From the NCBI GenBank assembly GCA_029582155.1, contig CM055911.1, positions 27,555,452 to 27,619,451 of the forward strand: a stretch of DNA of 64,000 bases, in the 5' to 3' direction. Shown piece after piece: positions 23,100 to 35,099 of the stretch (within the stretch, counting starts at the first letter, position 1; each line of letters starts with the position of its first letter). The position numbers and the translations under genes were made by a program. Under the pieces are notes generated by a model. It made no database searches and had not been told where the DNA came from. It saw only the letters and a program-made list of their open reading frames with translations. The DNA is from Panopea generosa (lineage: Eukaryota > Mollusca > Bivalvia > Adapedonta > Hiatellidae).

Positions 23100-23950
23100 T
23101 TTTGTATAGCGTGTAGAGATCTAGTGTTTTGTCAAAACAAATATTTTTGCACAAAGAATGCTGTTTTATTGGAGCCTATAATACATAGATTTCAGAGTTC
23201 GCTTACGAGTTTAATATCTATATTTTTTCACGCTTACAAGGCTTGCATTTGATTGAAGAATGGGTTGTATAGATTTAGGAGTTCTCGTACTTGCTACGTA
23301 TATCCTTTGCACTGACAAATAATGCATATTGTATCGAGTATATACTGTTAAGCATTTAGAGCGCTTGTACTTCCTTTAAGAATGCTTATCCTCTACCAGT
23401 CCATGGATATTTGTATTGGAGTCCATATTGTATAAATGTAACAGCTATCGTACTTGTTTAATTAATGCATATGCACCAACAAGTCATGACATGAATATAA
23501 GTTGGAGTATATGTTGTATAAATTTTAGAGGGTCTGAGTTTTCTGAATGAATACTATTGCAAACAATAAAGATGTTCATATTGGGGTATATATTGCGTAG
23601 TGTAGATTTGATGTACTTGCCCAAATATTGCTTTCTCACCAACAAACCATGCATATTTTATGGATGGAAGTATACATAAAATATAGCAGATGTTAGCGTT
23701 CTCGTATTCGGTTAGTGAATATTCATGCACCAGGGAACCACGAACATTTTGATTATGGCCTTTAATGTTTAGAGCTCTCGTGCCCTCGTGCTTAATTTAC
23801 AAATATTTTCGCAGTAACAAAAAAGCTTTCTTATTTTGATCGGAGTTTATATTTTATAAGCGTGTATGAAAAGTTCGTATAGTCTTTTTATGATAACATT
23901 CACCAAAAATGCTTGAATAGTTTTTATTGGAGTATAATGTCTTATATTAT
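23100..23950. repeat. ~84-bp degenerate minisatellite, segment 1
   Basis: Each unit carries TATATTGTATA, TTTTAGAGTTCTCGTACTTG, a GAATA and CACCAACAA block. TTCTCGTACTTG-like motifs fall near 23280, 23360, 23442, 23530, 23612 and 23695. The same repeat resumes at 25.48 kb and 29.75 kb. Confidence 0.8.
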
Positions 23951-25480
23951 CTATTGATCTACCTGCTGATAGAGCTGAGGCAAGTGGAAATTCTTGAAAA
24001 GAATAATGACAATTTACCAATACAGCTGACAGCTGATATACGGGAAAGACCGGTGTGTTATTTAGGACGCCGGGGGTACAACTCTTGCAATTCTGAACGC
24101 GTACACTATATCTATTGAAAAATATATTATAGTAAACCATCAGGAAAAGAGCTGGGGGAAATGTTTGAACCAAAATAGAAATAACGGAATAAGACAGAAT
24201 AACTAATGTCATCTGAGTTCTGCAGTTGTGGAGAGACGTGCAAGAACGATAAAAGACTAAACGTTCACCGAACAAAGAAAACGTGTCCACTTATTTTGAA
24301 ATAAGACCAACGCACATGTTCACCTTATGAGATGGAGAATGTGATGACCAGAAAATAAACAACATTGGTTAGAGCCTCTTAATGGTTAGGCGGAAAGCGA
24401 TATACAAGCATATATTCAGTAAAATACTTCGAAGAGGAAAAAAAAGCCAATGTGATTGATGCAGGAAGGAAAACTATCAAGGAAATGTAAAGGAGGGAAT
24501 ATATTTAATTGCCGTCAAGAACAAATAAGGCAGAGTTTGTATATCTAAGTAAGAGCATGGTGACAATTGGGAGGGAATTTAAAAACATGTCTATTCTTAT
24601 ATACAGTATGCGTAAAGATCGGTTTGGTGGAGAAGAGAAGGAAGAGGAAAACCAGGACAAAGGAAGAATATATTTTAAAATATGGTCAGTGAAGAGGTGA
24701 TCTCCGCCGTCTGACCAGATGATATTAATAATAAAAACATGTTAGTTTCATGAAATATCATTTCGGCGTGTAAAAAACTTACAAACTGATAGAAAATCAG
24801 AAATACTGGCAGGATAAAGACATGAATTTGAGGATTCTTTAAGTTCCGTTCACGGTCTACCTGATAGCAACGTAGATCTTGGCGAAGCTCAGTCTAATAT
24901 AGCTAGATGCAACGACAACCCAAATTTCCAAAGCTGATAACTTACTAAATGAATAGCAGGCAGTTTAGATGCAATCAAATGTAAGAAACATTCGGTAACA
25001 TTCATCATTTCAATTTTCCCAACGTAACGAAGGAAGCCGATACCAACTCCAAATAAACAGGATTGTTGTTCATAACAAAGGATTGAGGGATGCTAAAATG
25101 ACCCTCAGATGATGTCATAACCAGATTAAGATCAAACGTGCTGGGCGTAAGAGCAATGGGAACTTCTGGAGTAATTCTGGAGCTAATAGTGCCGTTTGGT
25201 TATTGGATACAGTCAGGCGACAAGAGTAAAATGAGCTATCAATTGCTGGTGAAAGAATGTCAACAGAGAGGATGAATAAAGCAGAATCCGTCAATATAAA
25301 TCGACAGCCGCTAAAGCGTTTAACACTCTAGACAAAATAAGAGGGGATTAAAGAAAGTCATCACATATATCTCAAAGCAGACATGATCAGCCTCCTTGTG
25401 GATATTGCTGAAAGGAGAGCGAGAGAGAAGCGACAGGCAAGCTAATCAAGTTCCACTTCAGCAATTCAGGTATGTCTAAT
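23950..25480. mobile_element. Insertion 1 in the 84-bp array: decayed retroelement-like segment
   Basis: About 1.5 kb unlike the array on either side. On the plus strand at 24208-24294 a frame reads SSEFCSCGETCKNDKRLNVH then RTKKTC, a zinc-finger-like motif resembling CxCGxxCKNxRGLxxH...C fingers found near the N-terminus of some metazoan non-LTR retrotransposon proteins. A further frame at 24509-24700 is charged (EEKEEENQDKGR). Stops interrupt all frames. A 147-codon open frame on the minus strand (24290-23847) has no recognisable domain. Confidence 0.4.
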
Positions 25481-26152
25481 CAATATTGTGTAGATGATAA
25501 TATGAATATAAGTATGTAATTTAGAACGCTTGGACTTTCTTAAGAAATATTGTTTCTCAAAACAAACAAATATGATTTGGCGTTAATTTTGAAAACATTT
25601 AAGAATCTTTGTACTTGCTTAACGGATACTTTCGAACCAACGAAGCGTAACTATTCTCGTACTAGATACACAAATACATGTGTTTGCGAATAGCTCTACT
25701 GGTGGCTATACTCTATATACTTTATAGACCTCGTACTCTCTCAATTAGTGATGTTTTTGCACCAATAAAAAGGGAATATTTTATTGAGATATATATTTAT
25801 TGACTTTATAGTCTCAGGTCATGTACTTGCTCATTGGTAATGAATGAATATATTATAGATTGGAGGATATATTTGTTTATTTCAACTTAATAAATCTCAC
25901 ACTTGCTCAATGAACAATATCGCACCGACAAAGAGTGAATATATATATTGAGTGTATTTGTCATTGATTAGTGTTATTGTACTTGCTTTGACGAGTACTT
26001 CCGCATCAACACAACATGGGTATTTAGATTGGAACTATATGGTATAGGCCAGCTTTCTCGTATTTGGTTTGACGAATATTTTTGCATAAAAACATGAGTA
26101 TTGAGATTGGAGCTATTTTGTATAAAATTTAAAGTACTAGTTCTTGATTTTT
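25480..26152. repeat. ~84-bp minisatellite, segment 2
   Basis: Resumes with TAGAACGCTTGGACTTTCTT and continues with AATATTTTGCACCAAT, TTCTCGTACTAGAT-like units, about eight copies, until it is cut by the Helentron-like element. Confidence 0.75.
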
Positions 26153-26219
26153 AGCTCGACTATTCGGAGAATAAAGACAGCTATTCTACTCACACATGCG
26201 TCGGCGTCGGCGTCACACC

Positions 26220-26890
26220 TTGGTTAAAGTTTTGCATTCAAGTCCCTATCTCAGTAACCATTGCACGTATTGCCTTGAATCTTTACACAAGCCTTCCTAG
26301 TCATCAACCCTACTACAATAACTAAGTTAGATAACTCTTACTTGAATATAATACCAATTATTGCCCTTGTTTGACTTAGAAATCTGGTTAAAGTTTTGCG
26401 TGCAAGTACCATTAAGTCCATATCTCAGTAACCAATGTATGTATTGACTTGAAACTTTACAAACGCCTTCCTAGTCATCAACCGTACCTCAATAACTAAG
26501 TTGTCAAAACTCTTGCATGAATGTAATGCAAATTATTGCCCTTGTTTGACTTAAATATTCTGGTTAAAGTTTTGCGAGCAAGTACCATCAAGTCCATATC
26601 TCACCAACCACTCAATGCATTTGATTAAAACTTTACACAAGTCTTTCCAGTCATCAACCCTACTACAGTAATTAAGTTAGATAACTCTTGCATGAATATA
26701 ATGCAAACTATTGCCCTTCTTGACTTAGAATTTTGGTTAAAGCTTTGCATGCAAGTACTGTCAAGTCCATATTACACCAACCGTTCAATGTATTTGATTG
26801 AAGCTTTATATATTGCTTTTTAGTCATGAAATTAACTAAAATAATTTAGTCAGATAACTCTTGCCAGATTTTTTTGCAAGTTAGGGACTT
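26220..26890. repeat. ~170-bp internal tandem repeat, four copies
   Basis: GGTTAAAGTTTTGC starts each unit near 26221, 26387, 26562 and 26733. Each has CCATATCTCAGTAACCA, CTTCCTAGTCATCAACC and AATTATTGCCCTTGTTTGAC. This unit length is typical of the core repeats in bivalve pearl-like elements and related satellites. Confidence 0.85.
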
Positions 26891-26974
26891 TGTTTTACTT
26901 AAATTCATAACTTAGCAGTTACTGCATGTATTTGACTGAAACGTCATATAGCCCAGGGATTAAGTCAATACTTC

Positions 26975-27055
26975 AGGATAATCATTCAAATTGTGATACA
27001 AGCACTAAAATTGGCAAAGGTACTCATGACGGACTACTTGTTTTAAAAAGACCGT
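26975..27055. repeat. Left arm of a ~70-bp internal inverted repeat
   Basis: ATTGTGATACAAGCAC here is the exact reverse complement of 29536-29551, and similarity extends on both sides (ATCATTCAA..., AAAATTGGCAAAGGTACTCAT). The arms bracket the pseudogene. Confidence 0.7.
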
Positions 27056-27624
27056 TAGCTACTTCAATTTTTTTCAAGATGGTCGCCATTTTTTTATAAA
27101 GATTACTGTTTTTGCTATTCAGTTTAACTGAATAGTCCAATTTTAATAATTTTTTGATCACATATTACTTTTATTGTCACGGAGAACCCAAATGTATAAA
27201 TTTAAACTTATCTGAATCATTCAGAGATTTTGAAGATGACAAGGCACAACCAGGACAGACTGATAATATCATTGCAGTGAAATTCTGCAGGGATTTCAGT
27301 GTCAGCTCAATTTTTATTGTATTGTTACCTTATGAACCCCATGTGCATTAGCTTTAGTATAGATAGATGGAGTACCGGTTATATAGCGGTAACCGAATAA
27401 ACAGGAGCCGAGCCAAGGACAACGGGGCTTCAGTTATCAGGATAGTGTACAGATCGCACATGACTTAAATGATACTGGCTGATCGATCGGAATAGGTTCA
27501 GAGCAGTCATTTTATGCCAAAACCTAGTTGTAATCTCATGTATGCATGTGCATAATCATTATTCTGCGGTCCAAGGTTGTATAAGCATAACACCTTGACT
27601 TTAAATCGTTATTATAATGAAAGC

Positions 27625-29497
27625 CAAGTGTGCTTCTTCTGTGAGAAGGCGTCTCCAACATGTGAACTAAGACAAGTCATGGCAATGCATTTTGTTAAAG
27701 TACTAACTGAATGTGGCGACATCTAATTTATGGCAAACTTCAGACTTAGTTGCGGAGATATTGTGGCACAAGTGCATAAGTATCATAAGTGGTGCTTGAC
27801 AGCCTTATACAATAATGGGAGGACTTACCTATTAACAAATGAAAGTCAGAAGGAGACCAAATATATCGAGAAAAAGAAACATATCCTCTTGTACTTTTAG
27901 AGCTTCTCACCTTCATAGTTGAAACTAGTAGTGATGGTATTCAGACGTGCTTTATCTTGACTTGCAGATATATACAATCAGCAACTCGAACAATTAGGGA
28001 TAGACAAACCAGATGTTGACTCCATCAGACTGAATGACAAGTTGTTTGCAGAAATTCCTGATTTCGAAACTCACAAGAAGGAAAATGATACCTTTATAGA
28101 ATTCAAAAAAGATATTGGCTCAGCCTTGTTACAAAGCTTCCTACTAGTTTGAAATCATTTACGTTGCAAAAACCACAAAGATCTTGCGAAGACACATGAT
28201 TGAACAAAAATCCATATTCAATGTGTTTGCTTCACGACAAAGAAACCAGCCCCACCCAAATTGACAGACTAACAGACATGGATAGATTTTTTCCAGTTTC
28301 AACTGACATGCGAGTATGAATGGCTAGAGACGGTCAACATCATGGAACAATTTGATTGCAATGCCATAAAATACTTGGTAAGCCCATCATACATATATTA
28401 AAAGAGGCCTAGCAATTGAAGTCCGCATTTAAAGGACACGTTTGCATACCTTAAACTATGTCCAGCTCCAGTCATCGCTTCGACAAGCACATTTACGTGG
28501 TAGCTATTGCCAAAAGAGATAAAATGACATAAATCCGAGCAATATGGTGAAATCAAGTTTGCCATCATGTTTGAAGGTCTACATATTGAGATAGCTTCAC
28601 TGAAGTTCATTAGAGCTCTCCTCGAAAACAGCGGATGGACAGTAGCCATTGTTGTAGCAGAAGTAGCTTCTTCTGAAATAGCATAAGTAATCCTCTCTGT
28701 TTCCTGTGTCAATAGAACACGGCAAATGTACCAAGTTACAGCAACAATTATCTACAAAACCCAGAAGCAATCATAAATGTATTACTGCACGGAGTCAAAA
28801 TATGATATTATCATTGGTTCGAGTATTCCGAGAAGCCAACATTTTCTCGTACTGCCAAGCGCTGTCTGAGCTAATACCCCTTCTTTGCCAAAAACAATTT
28901 GAACTATGCATGATAGCTTCCCATTCATGAGCTGGAAATTCATAATGGAAAATTTGTTTTACACAAATCAAGCCGATTAACTTCATGAACAGACCAATGC
29001 TGTTATCAAAGTTGGCGGTTGTACCGTTGGTGCGAATGAAGATCCATCAGCACTAAAAAGATGGATTTTAGCTGGGTCCTGAAGTCAGTCGCCTGATTGC
29101 TCAATACGAAGTAGCCAATAAAGAAAAACAAGGTGGACAAGAAGAACCGGCAACTGGTGATTCAAAGCAACAGAGAGGACACGGAGTGTCGACTATTCTG
29201 CACACTCATCGTGTTCATAGAATGTGACCTACTAGAATTCTTCCTGCGTGAGAATCAGCCTTTTTCTACTGCTTGGGGTGACAGTGGTAAACACGACAGC
29301 AGTAATAAGCTGTTACAATTCTTGACACATGTTACAGCTCCTAATAAAAAGCTGTGGGCTAATGCCATCCTCATCATATCGCATGTTCAGCTTTGATTAA
29401 TTCACCTCCTCTACGAACCTCAAAGACGTTTCACGAATAGGTAGTGCTAGACATGGTCCCTAAAATACATAAAACAGACGTTGTGTATGACTTTTTC
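27625..29497 (+). pseudogene. Broken copy of a multi-copy metazoan gene family (HEQxNA / SALKRW type)
   Basis: Fragments of one protein appear in order in different frames: VCFFCEKASPTCELRQV, then GDIVAQVHKYHKWCLTALYN (27760), LADIYNQQLEQLGIDK (27965), EGLHIEIASLKF (28570), HEQTNAVIKVGG with SALKRWILAG (28985-29080), FFLRENQPF (29240) and VPKIHKTDVVYDF (29457-29495). From memory, predicted proteins of many corals and molluscs share this series (HEQNNAxxKG, SALRRWMVAGPE, HENQxxPPSLS); the family is often repeated and may be transposon-borne. At least ten stops or shifts break it. Function of the family is not known to me. Confidence 0.55.
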
Positions 29498-29565
29498 TAG
29501 TAAGTATTCTAAGATGAGTAGGTATGCTAATATTGGTGCTTGTATCACAATGTGAACGATTTTTC
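29480..29565. repeat. Right arm of the ~70-bp internal inverted repeat
   Basis: GTGCTTGTATCACAAT (29536-29551) pairs with 26989-27004; flanking GAGTAGGTATGCTAATATTG pairs imperfectly with the left arm. Confidence 0.7.
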
Positions 29566-29744
29566 ACTAATCTGCTGGGCTAATACAAGATATTGCAGTT
29601 ATAAGACCTACTCAATTTTGTCAATTTTTGTAACTTAGATAACTCTCATTTGCTTGGATTTGTCATCAGTCTCAATCAAAATTTGTAATGCTGTGACAAA
29701 TATTCGAATAGTCCAGCGCGCTGCCCATCCGACAGCTCTTGTTT

Positions 29745-31010
29745 AATACATACTTTGGAACTAACAAAGCATTTGTATTCTGACTGGGCTATAGCTATCT
29801 TGTCTAGGGGTACAGTTCGATCAGATGACTAGAAGATACGTCACTTGGCGCTCAGCATTTAGAGGATAGTTCTAAGTCTTGTTGACTCGATGTCAGTATA
29901 ATTTGACTGAGTGAGGTATCTTACCATGTGTCTACAGCACTATACTCCAATGTACTAATGCTTAGATTACTGTCGCGATATGACTGAACAATTGTTGAAA
30001 ACGACGCTAAACCTCATACAACAACAACTTGCTTAATGAATGCTTTCGCATCTCTCAATCATAAATGTTATTTGTACATCATTTAAGAGTTCTCGTACTT
30101 GCTGGATGAACCCATTTTCACCCACAATGAGTAGTTGAGTTTGGTGATATCGTGTATTGAATTAAAGGTACTCGTAATTGGTTTATAATCATAATTATCC
30201 GCACCGACAAAGTTTCGACTGGATTATGTCCAATGAATATATTTTGGCATCAACAAGTTTAAATATCGCCACATTAGTATAAAAACGTACCAAGTGCCTT
30301 TTTATTTCATTTAAACTTATTGCACTTATTGGACGATATATAATTATCAATATGTTTAAAAGCTCTCTTATTTGAGTTACGAAAGCATTAACTGTAAGAA
30401 AGCGCGAATGTTTTGATTTGAATACTTTTCGTCAATTGCAGAGTATAATTTATGATTACTTTTTCATCAACAAACCTTTGTTATCTGTTGGTAGATACTG
30501 TACAAATTTTAGTGATCTCGAACTTACTAAATGAGTGCGTTTCCGTTTCAATAGAAACGCTTGGATATTATCATAAAAGTATTTATTGTAGATGATTTGG
30601 ATCCCTTATTAATTTATTATATACTTTTCAATAAAAAAACGCGTGGATATTTAAATGGAATATAAACTTTATTTATAGATTTTGGATTTTGCGTTTCAGG
30701 GTATTAAATGGATTTCTGCCATTAAATCGTTAATGCATATTTTGAATTAGATACATTTATACGTTTTATGGATTAAATAGTTCTTGTACATGCCCAATGA
30801 TTGTTTGTCCACTAAAAACCATGAAATGTAAATATGATTTGAGGCTATACTGTACATATTGTTTGGATATAAGAGTTGTCCTACTTGCTTTCGAGCCATC
30901 GAAGCCTGACTGTTTTTATTGAGATATAGTATGCATATAATGTATATTGATCTTGTTTATGTCACAATTGATGCCTATTCGACACTTTGCTTGTTATTAT
31001 GTGATCCTAT
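29745..31010. repeat. ~84-bp minisatellite, segment 3, interrupted by a SINE
   Basis: Resumes at once after the element with ACTTTGGAACTAACAAAGC and continues after 30030 with TTTAAGAGTTCTCGTACTTG units to about 31000. Confidence 0.75.
29835..30030 (+). mobile_element. SINE family A in the 84-bp array
   Basis: GATGTCAGTATAATTTGACTG, GTGTCTACAGCACTATACTC, GATATGACTGAACAATTG, TTGAAAACGACGCTAAACC and a CAACAACAA tail match the other copies. Confidence 0.8.
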
Positions 31011-31129
31011 TCGACAGGCAAAAGAAGGCATCAGAATGAATCTGATTAGAGCAGAATTTGAATTGAAAGGACTATCAAGAAAATCTTAGTCAAATTGAGT
31101 TCAAGAAGTATAATAGAACTTAAATCGTC

Positions 31130-32720
31130 TGCCATTTAGCTTCAGCTGTTTAAAAACCAACCATTTATAAACGTAGGATAACAACATACTTATTTCAAAG
31201 TCAAACGCAGGATGACATAATTGTAATTGACAGCTTCATAATTTACAAACGCAGGTAATTACCTACTTTAAGTTTTGCGTGCAAGTACCATCAATTGTCA
31301 GCTTCAGATATTTAAAAGCCAAAATTTACAAACGCAGGCTAATAACCTACTTTAGCAATTGAAATCTTCAGCTATTTAATAAGCAAAAAATTTACAAACG
31401 CAGGCTAATAATCTACTCTTAGCAGTTGACAGCTTCAGCTTTTCAATAGCCTAAATTTACAAATGCATGCTAATAGCCAAATTTAGCAATTGACGGCTTC
31501 ATCTATTTAAAAGCTAAACTTTTACTAATGCAGGCTTATAACCTACTTTAGCAATTGGCAGCTTCAGCTATTTAAAAGCCAACATTTCCAAACGCAGGCT
31601 AAAAACCTATTTAAGCAATTGACAGCTTCAGCTTTTAATAGCCAACAATTACAAACGCAGGCTTTTAACTTACTTAAGCAATTGACAACTTCAGCTATTA
31701 AAAGTCAAAATTTACAAATGCAGGCTAATAGCCTACTTTAGGAATTGACAGCTTCAGCTATTTAATAGCCACAATTAACAAACGCAGACTAATTACCTAC
31801 TTCAATAATTGACAGTATCAGCTATTTAAAAACCAAAATATACAAACACAGGCTATTAACCTACTTTAGCAATTGACAGCTTCAGCTATTTGAAAGCCAA
31901 TTTTTACAAACGCAGGCTAATAACCTGCATTAGCAATTGACAGCTTCAGCTATTTAAAAACTAAAATTCACAAACGCAGAAAGATAAAATACATTTACAA
32001 TTCAAACCTTCATCGATTTAATAGCCAAATTTTACGAAAGCAGGATGACAAAATGTTTTTTGCTATTTACACCCTCAGCTTTTTAAAAGCCGAAATCAAC
32101 AAATATAAAATGACAAAATACCTCTGCAATTGACACTTTCGGATAATTTCAAACCAAATTTTACATACGCAGGATGACAACAAACTTATGTTATTGACAT
32201 CTATAGTATTTAAAAAAAATCCAAATTGACAAAAACATTTGCAATTGACAGCTACAGCTATTTAAAAGACAAATGCATGCTCGCAAAACTCTTTAGCAAT
32301 TTATACCTTAGGCTATTTAAAAGCTTAATTTTACAAACGCAGGATTACAAAATGTTTTTGCAATTGACAGTTTCAGCTGTTTAAAAATCAAAGTTTACAA
32401 ACATAAGATAACAGAATTCCTCTGCACGTTCAGCTATTTTAAAGCATTTTTTTCCAACACAGAATGACACATTACTTTTGCAATTGACAGCTTCGGTTAT
32501 TTAAAAGCCAAACTTTACCAACGCAGGATGAAAAATACATTTGCAATTTCAACCTTCATCTGTTTAAAAGCAAAAGTCTACAAACGCAGAATGACAAAAT
32601 GTTTTTGCAATTTTAACATTCATCTTTTTAAAATCCAAAGTTCACAAAAGCAGGATGAAAAACTGTTTTTTTTGCAGTTTACACGTTCAGCTATTTAAAA
32701 GCATATTGTTGCAGGATGAC
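31130..32720. repeat. ~62-bp tandem repeat, about 25 copies
   Basis: Unit landmarks: ACAAACGCAGGCTAATAACC, TACTTTAGCAATTGACAGC and TTCAGCTATTTAAAAGCC. Left half keeps GGCTAATA, right half has GGATGACAAAAT, so two sub-families occupy the two ends. Confidence 0.93.
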
Positions 32721-32924
32721 AATCACAAAGAAACACTGCGGTGCATATTGCCGTTTGACACACAACAAAACAAAGCTTTAAGAACATAAACGGGACCGGA
32801 AAAACAAGTATTACTTTCCCTTGGCTAGAGATACGTGATGGATATCGCCGATATCTCGTCGTCAGTGCACAGTGGTGCGATATCCGCAAAGCTAGGCTAC
32901 TGCGGATAGCTGCTTAAGGTCGTA
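32721..32924. other. Palindrome-rich spacer
   Basis: GATATCGCCGATATC (about 32839-32853) is a perfect 15-bp palindrome. TATCCGCA/TGCGGATA (about 32881-32908) form a second hairpin. No gene recognised. Confidence 0.5.
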
Positions 32925-33100
32925 ATTAAGAATTACCTCCCTTACATGACGGTCGTTTAGAGTTGTGTAAATCGGGAAGGCATTATTTTTGTGAAAGTGC
33001 ATACAATTGATGACATTGGTAATGTTTTCAGTGTTCCAGAAGTGCATGTATCAGTATATAGAACGAGCAAAATTATGTTTATGTAAGACGTTGAGGAACT
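32925..33100 (+). mobile_element. ~430-bp dispersed repeat, internally deleted copy
   Basis: AAGAATTACCTCCCTTACATG, GACGGTCGT, GAGTTGTGTAAATCGG and GGCATTATTTTTGTG match the left part; it then jumps to GTGTTCCAGAAGTGCATG and AAGACGTTGAGG of the right end. About 270 bp of the centre are missing. Confidence 0.7.
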
Positions 33101-33589
33101 TACTAATGCCAGCGATAAAACAAAACATGGCGCTTAAGCATCAAACGTTTTACTCCAATGGTATGGACTACTTAACTTATATTATACACTCCAGAAAACT
33201 ATTTCATCAATTGGAAAGTAAACTGTGTTATCAAGTTAGATTAGATGGAGAGATAACGTCACACAATTAGCGAACACCTGGAATATACCGGGAATTTCAG
33301 ACCTTTGGACGGTGAAACATATATTTGCAGATAATTAATCAGGGATCTGTTTGAGCAACATTTCTTTGTTATTCTTTCCCTTAATCATTTGTATAGGCTA
33401 GTTACTACCCCTTCCTAAGCTTACCTATTGACGGTGACAGTGAATGCGTAAAAGTCAGTCGGTAATATACTTCTAAAGAATATCTAATATCACAATTGTT
33501 GCCAATGAAAAGATAAACAGTTTTATTTCATGATCAAAGTGTTGCGCCAGTTAAAATATTTTAGTCAACGATTCACTTCGAAAGTTATG
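33101..33589. other. Spacer
   Basis: A 60-80 codon open frame crosses from the dispersed repeat into this stretch (to 33270) but shows no domain. Nothing else recognised. Confidence 0.4.
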
Positions 33590-33675
33590 ATCCTCCGAGT
33601 GGCCGGAGACGCCGTATCAAGAATATTTACCTCACATTGCAAAGGTCGTAGGTTCGAGTCCCGCTCGCAAGAAAA
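33590..33675 (+). mobile_element. SINE family C tRNA-like head
   Basis: TCCTCCGAGTGGCCGGAGAC (box A region) and GGTCGTAGGTTCGAGTCCC (box B, near-perfect). No complete cloverleaf with paired acceptor arms was found, so it is taken as a SINE head rather than a tRNA gene. Confidence 0.55.
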
Positions 33676-35068
33676 CAATATATTTGAAAAACAATTTTAC
33701 ATCTGGTCATAGAACACATGTGTACTCTAACTAGAGTTTATCTTATTTGTGAAAGCAAATTTTGCAATAATATAAGATCTTAATTACTGTTTACATCAAT
33801 AGTATAGCCTATATTTATTGTGTCACAAATGGAATCATTATAATTATAAGGGACTATGTTGAACTATAAATATCTGCTTGGAAATAGTGTTTACACATGT
33901 ACACTCTTAATAATGTTTCTTTCAAAACAATTGTTGTTTCATCTAATTATTTTTTAATATTTGATTTTTAAAAATCAACAACAAAAAATCCTTACACTAC
34001 ACACCTGTCTCTCTTGAATTCACATATAAGTTTGTTACTTATTCTTTCTGTATATTTATATACATAATTGACATAATATTTTAGTTTGTATGTGAATCTG
34101 CTTAATTTTTCATGAAATATATGCAAATGAGAAATATATTACACTAATATTCAACCAATCCAATAACTGAAAACACATGTTTTATAAAATTTAAGAAATA
34201 GGTGATTCTTTTGTGTTTGCTGATTCTCAAATAAAGTTAAATTTTACTAGAAAAATATCAAATGAACCAAGGTATCTTTGAAATTTTTTTAATGTCTTCT
34301 CCTGGCTTTCAATAAACACCATCAATTAACACACAAAAAATTGTGTTTATAAACCATTCCAATTATAGATACCTCTAATAAATATAAACACACAAAAACA
34401 ACCCCAATATAATAAAATTCATGTAATTATTGCCACTTTATCTTTTCTGTAAAAAGGGATAAACCAAAATCCATATTTAATATTTATTAAGGTCCTACAC
34501 CAAGCCAGCCACTATGGACTTAAGAGAGAAAAATCTCCTGAAGTCATTAGACAACATAATTTTCTTATACTATCATCCACTGTGTCAATTTATATTTTAT
34601 TTCTGTTTGATTTCTTTTTAGCTCGAGCTTCAATCTATAATTTGTTTAGACTGGTGTGTCCCTTTAAGATTAATGTATATATGTGTATTCGATGAAAGGA
34701 AAAAGAAAGTATACTTACCTATAAACGTCGACAGGTCAAGGAACAAAAAATGTATTGCATATAAATTTTGTATATTTATAATTCATCATACTGTTGAATA
34801 AAAAAAACAAACATTTAATTCATTTCAAAGCAAAACAATAAGATAAAAATCAGTTCATTTTTCCATCACATGAATAAACTTAGTCAATAATGAAATAATT
34901 TCAAAAACCAAAATGTATGCTTTCTTTTTCCTTTCAGTGTATATATATGAATGTATGTTACAACTTGACTGATATATATATTTGTACGGTTTGTTGAGGG
35001 ATGGCCCACCCTGACCCTCACAGACATATTACGGGGTGATTAAATGGATCACTTTTCAGTGATTGAAA

Positions 35069-35099
<31 letters not shown>

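Larger units (their letters stand above)
26153..29743 (+). mobile_element. Helentron/pearl-like element carrying a pseudogene
   Basis: The left end GCTCGACTATTCG (26154) is nearly the inverted complement of ATTCGAATAGTCCAGC (29702-29717). Beyond it the right end has a short hairpin region GCGCTGCCCATCCGACAGC and finishes TCTTGTTT. Near the left end are GCGTCGGCGTCGGCG and four ~170-bp internal tandem repeats. This layout (sub-terminal inverted repeats, internal array, 3' hairpin, no transposase) fits non-autonomous Helitron2/Helentron elements of bivalves such as pearl. Both edges fall inside the 84-bp array. No Rep/helicase was seen, so it is not autonomous. Confidence 0.6.

Noticed and set aside
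23847..24290. 147-codon minus-strand frame as a gene
   Set aside because: It runs opposite to zinc-finger-like remnants, crosses the edge of the 84-bp array, and has no recognisable motif.
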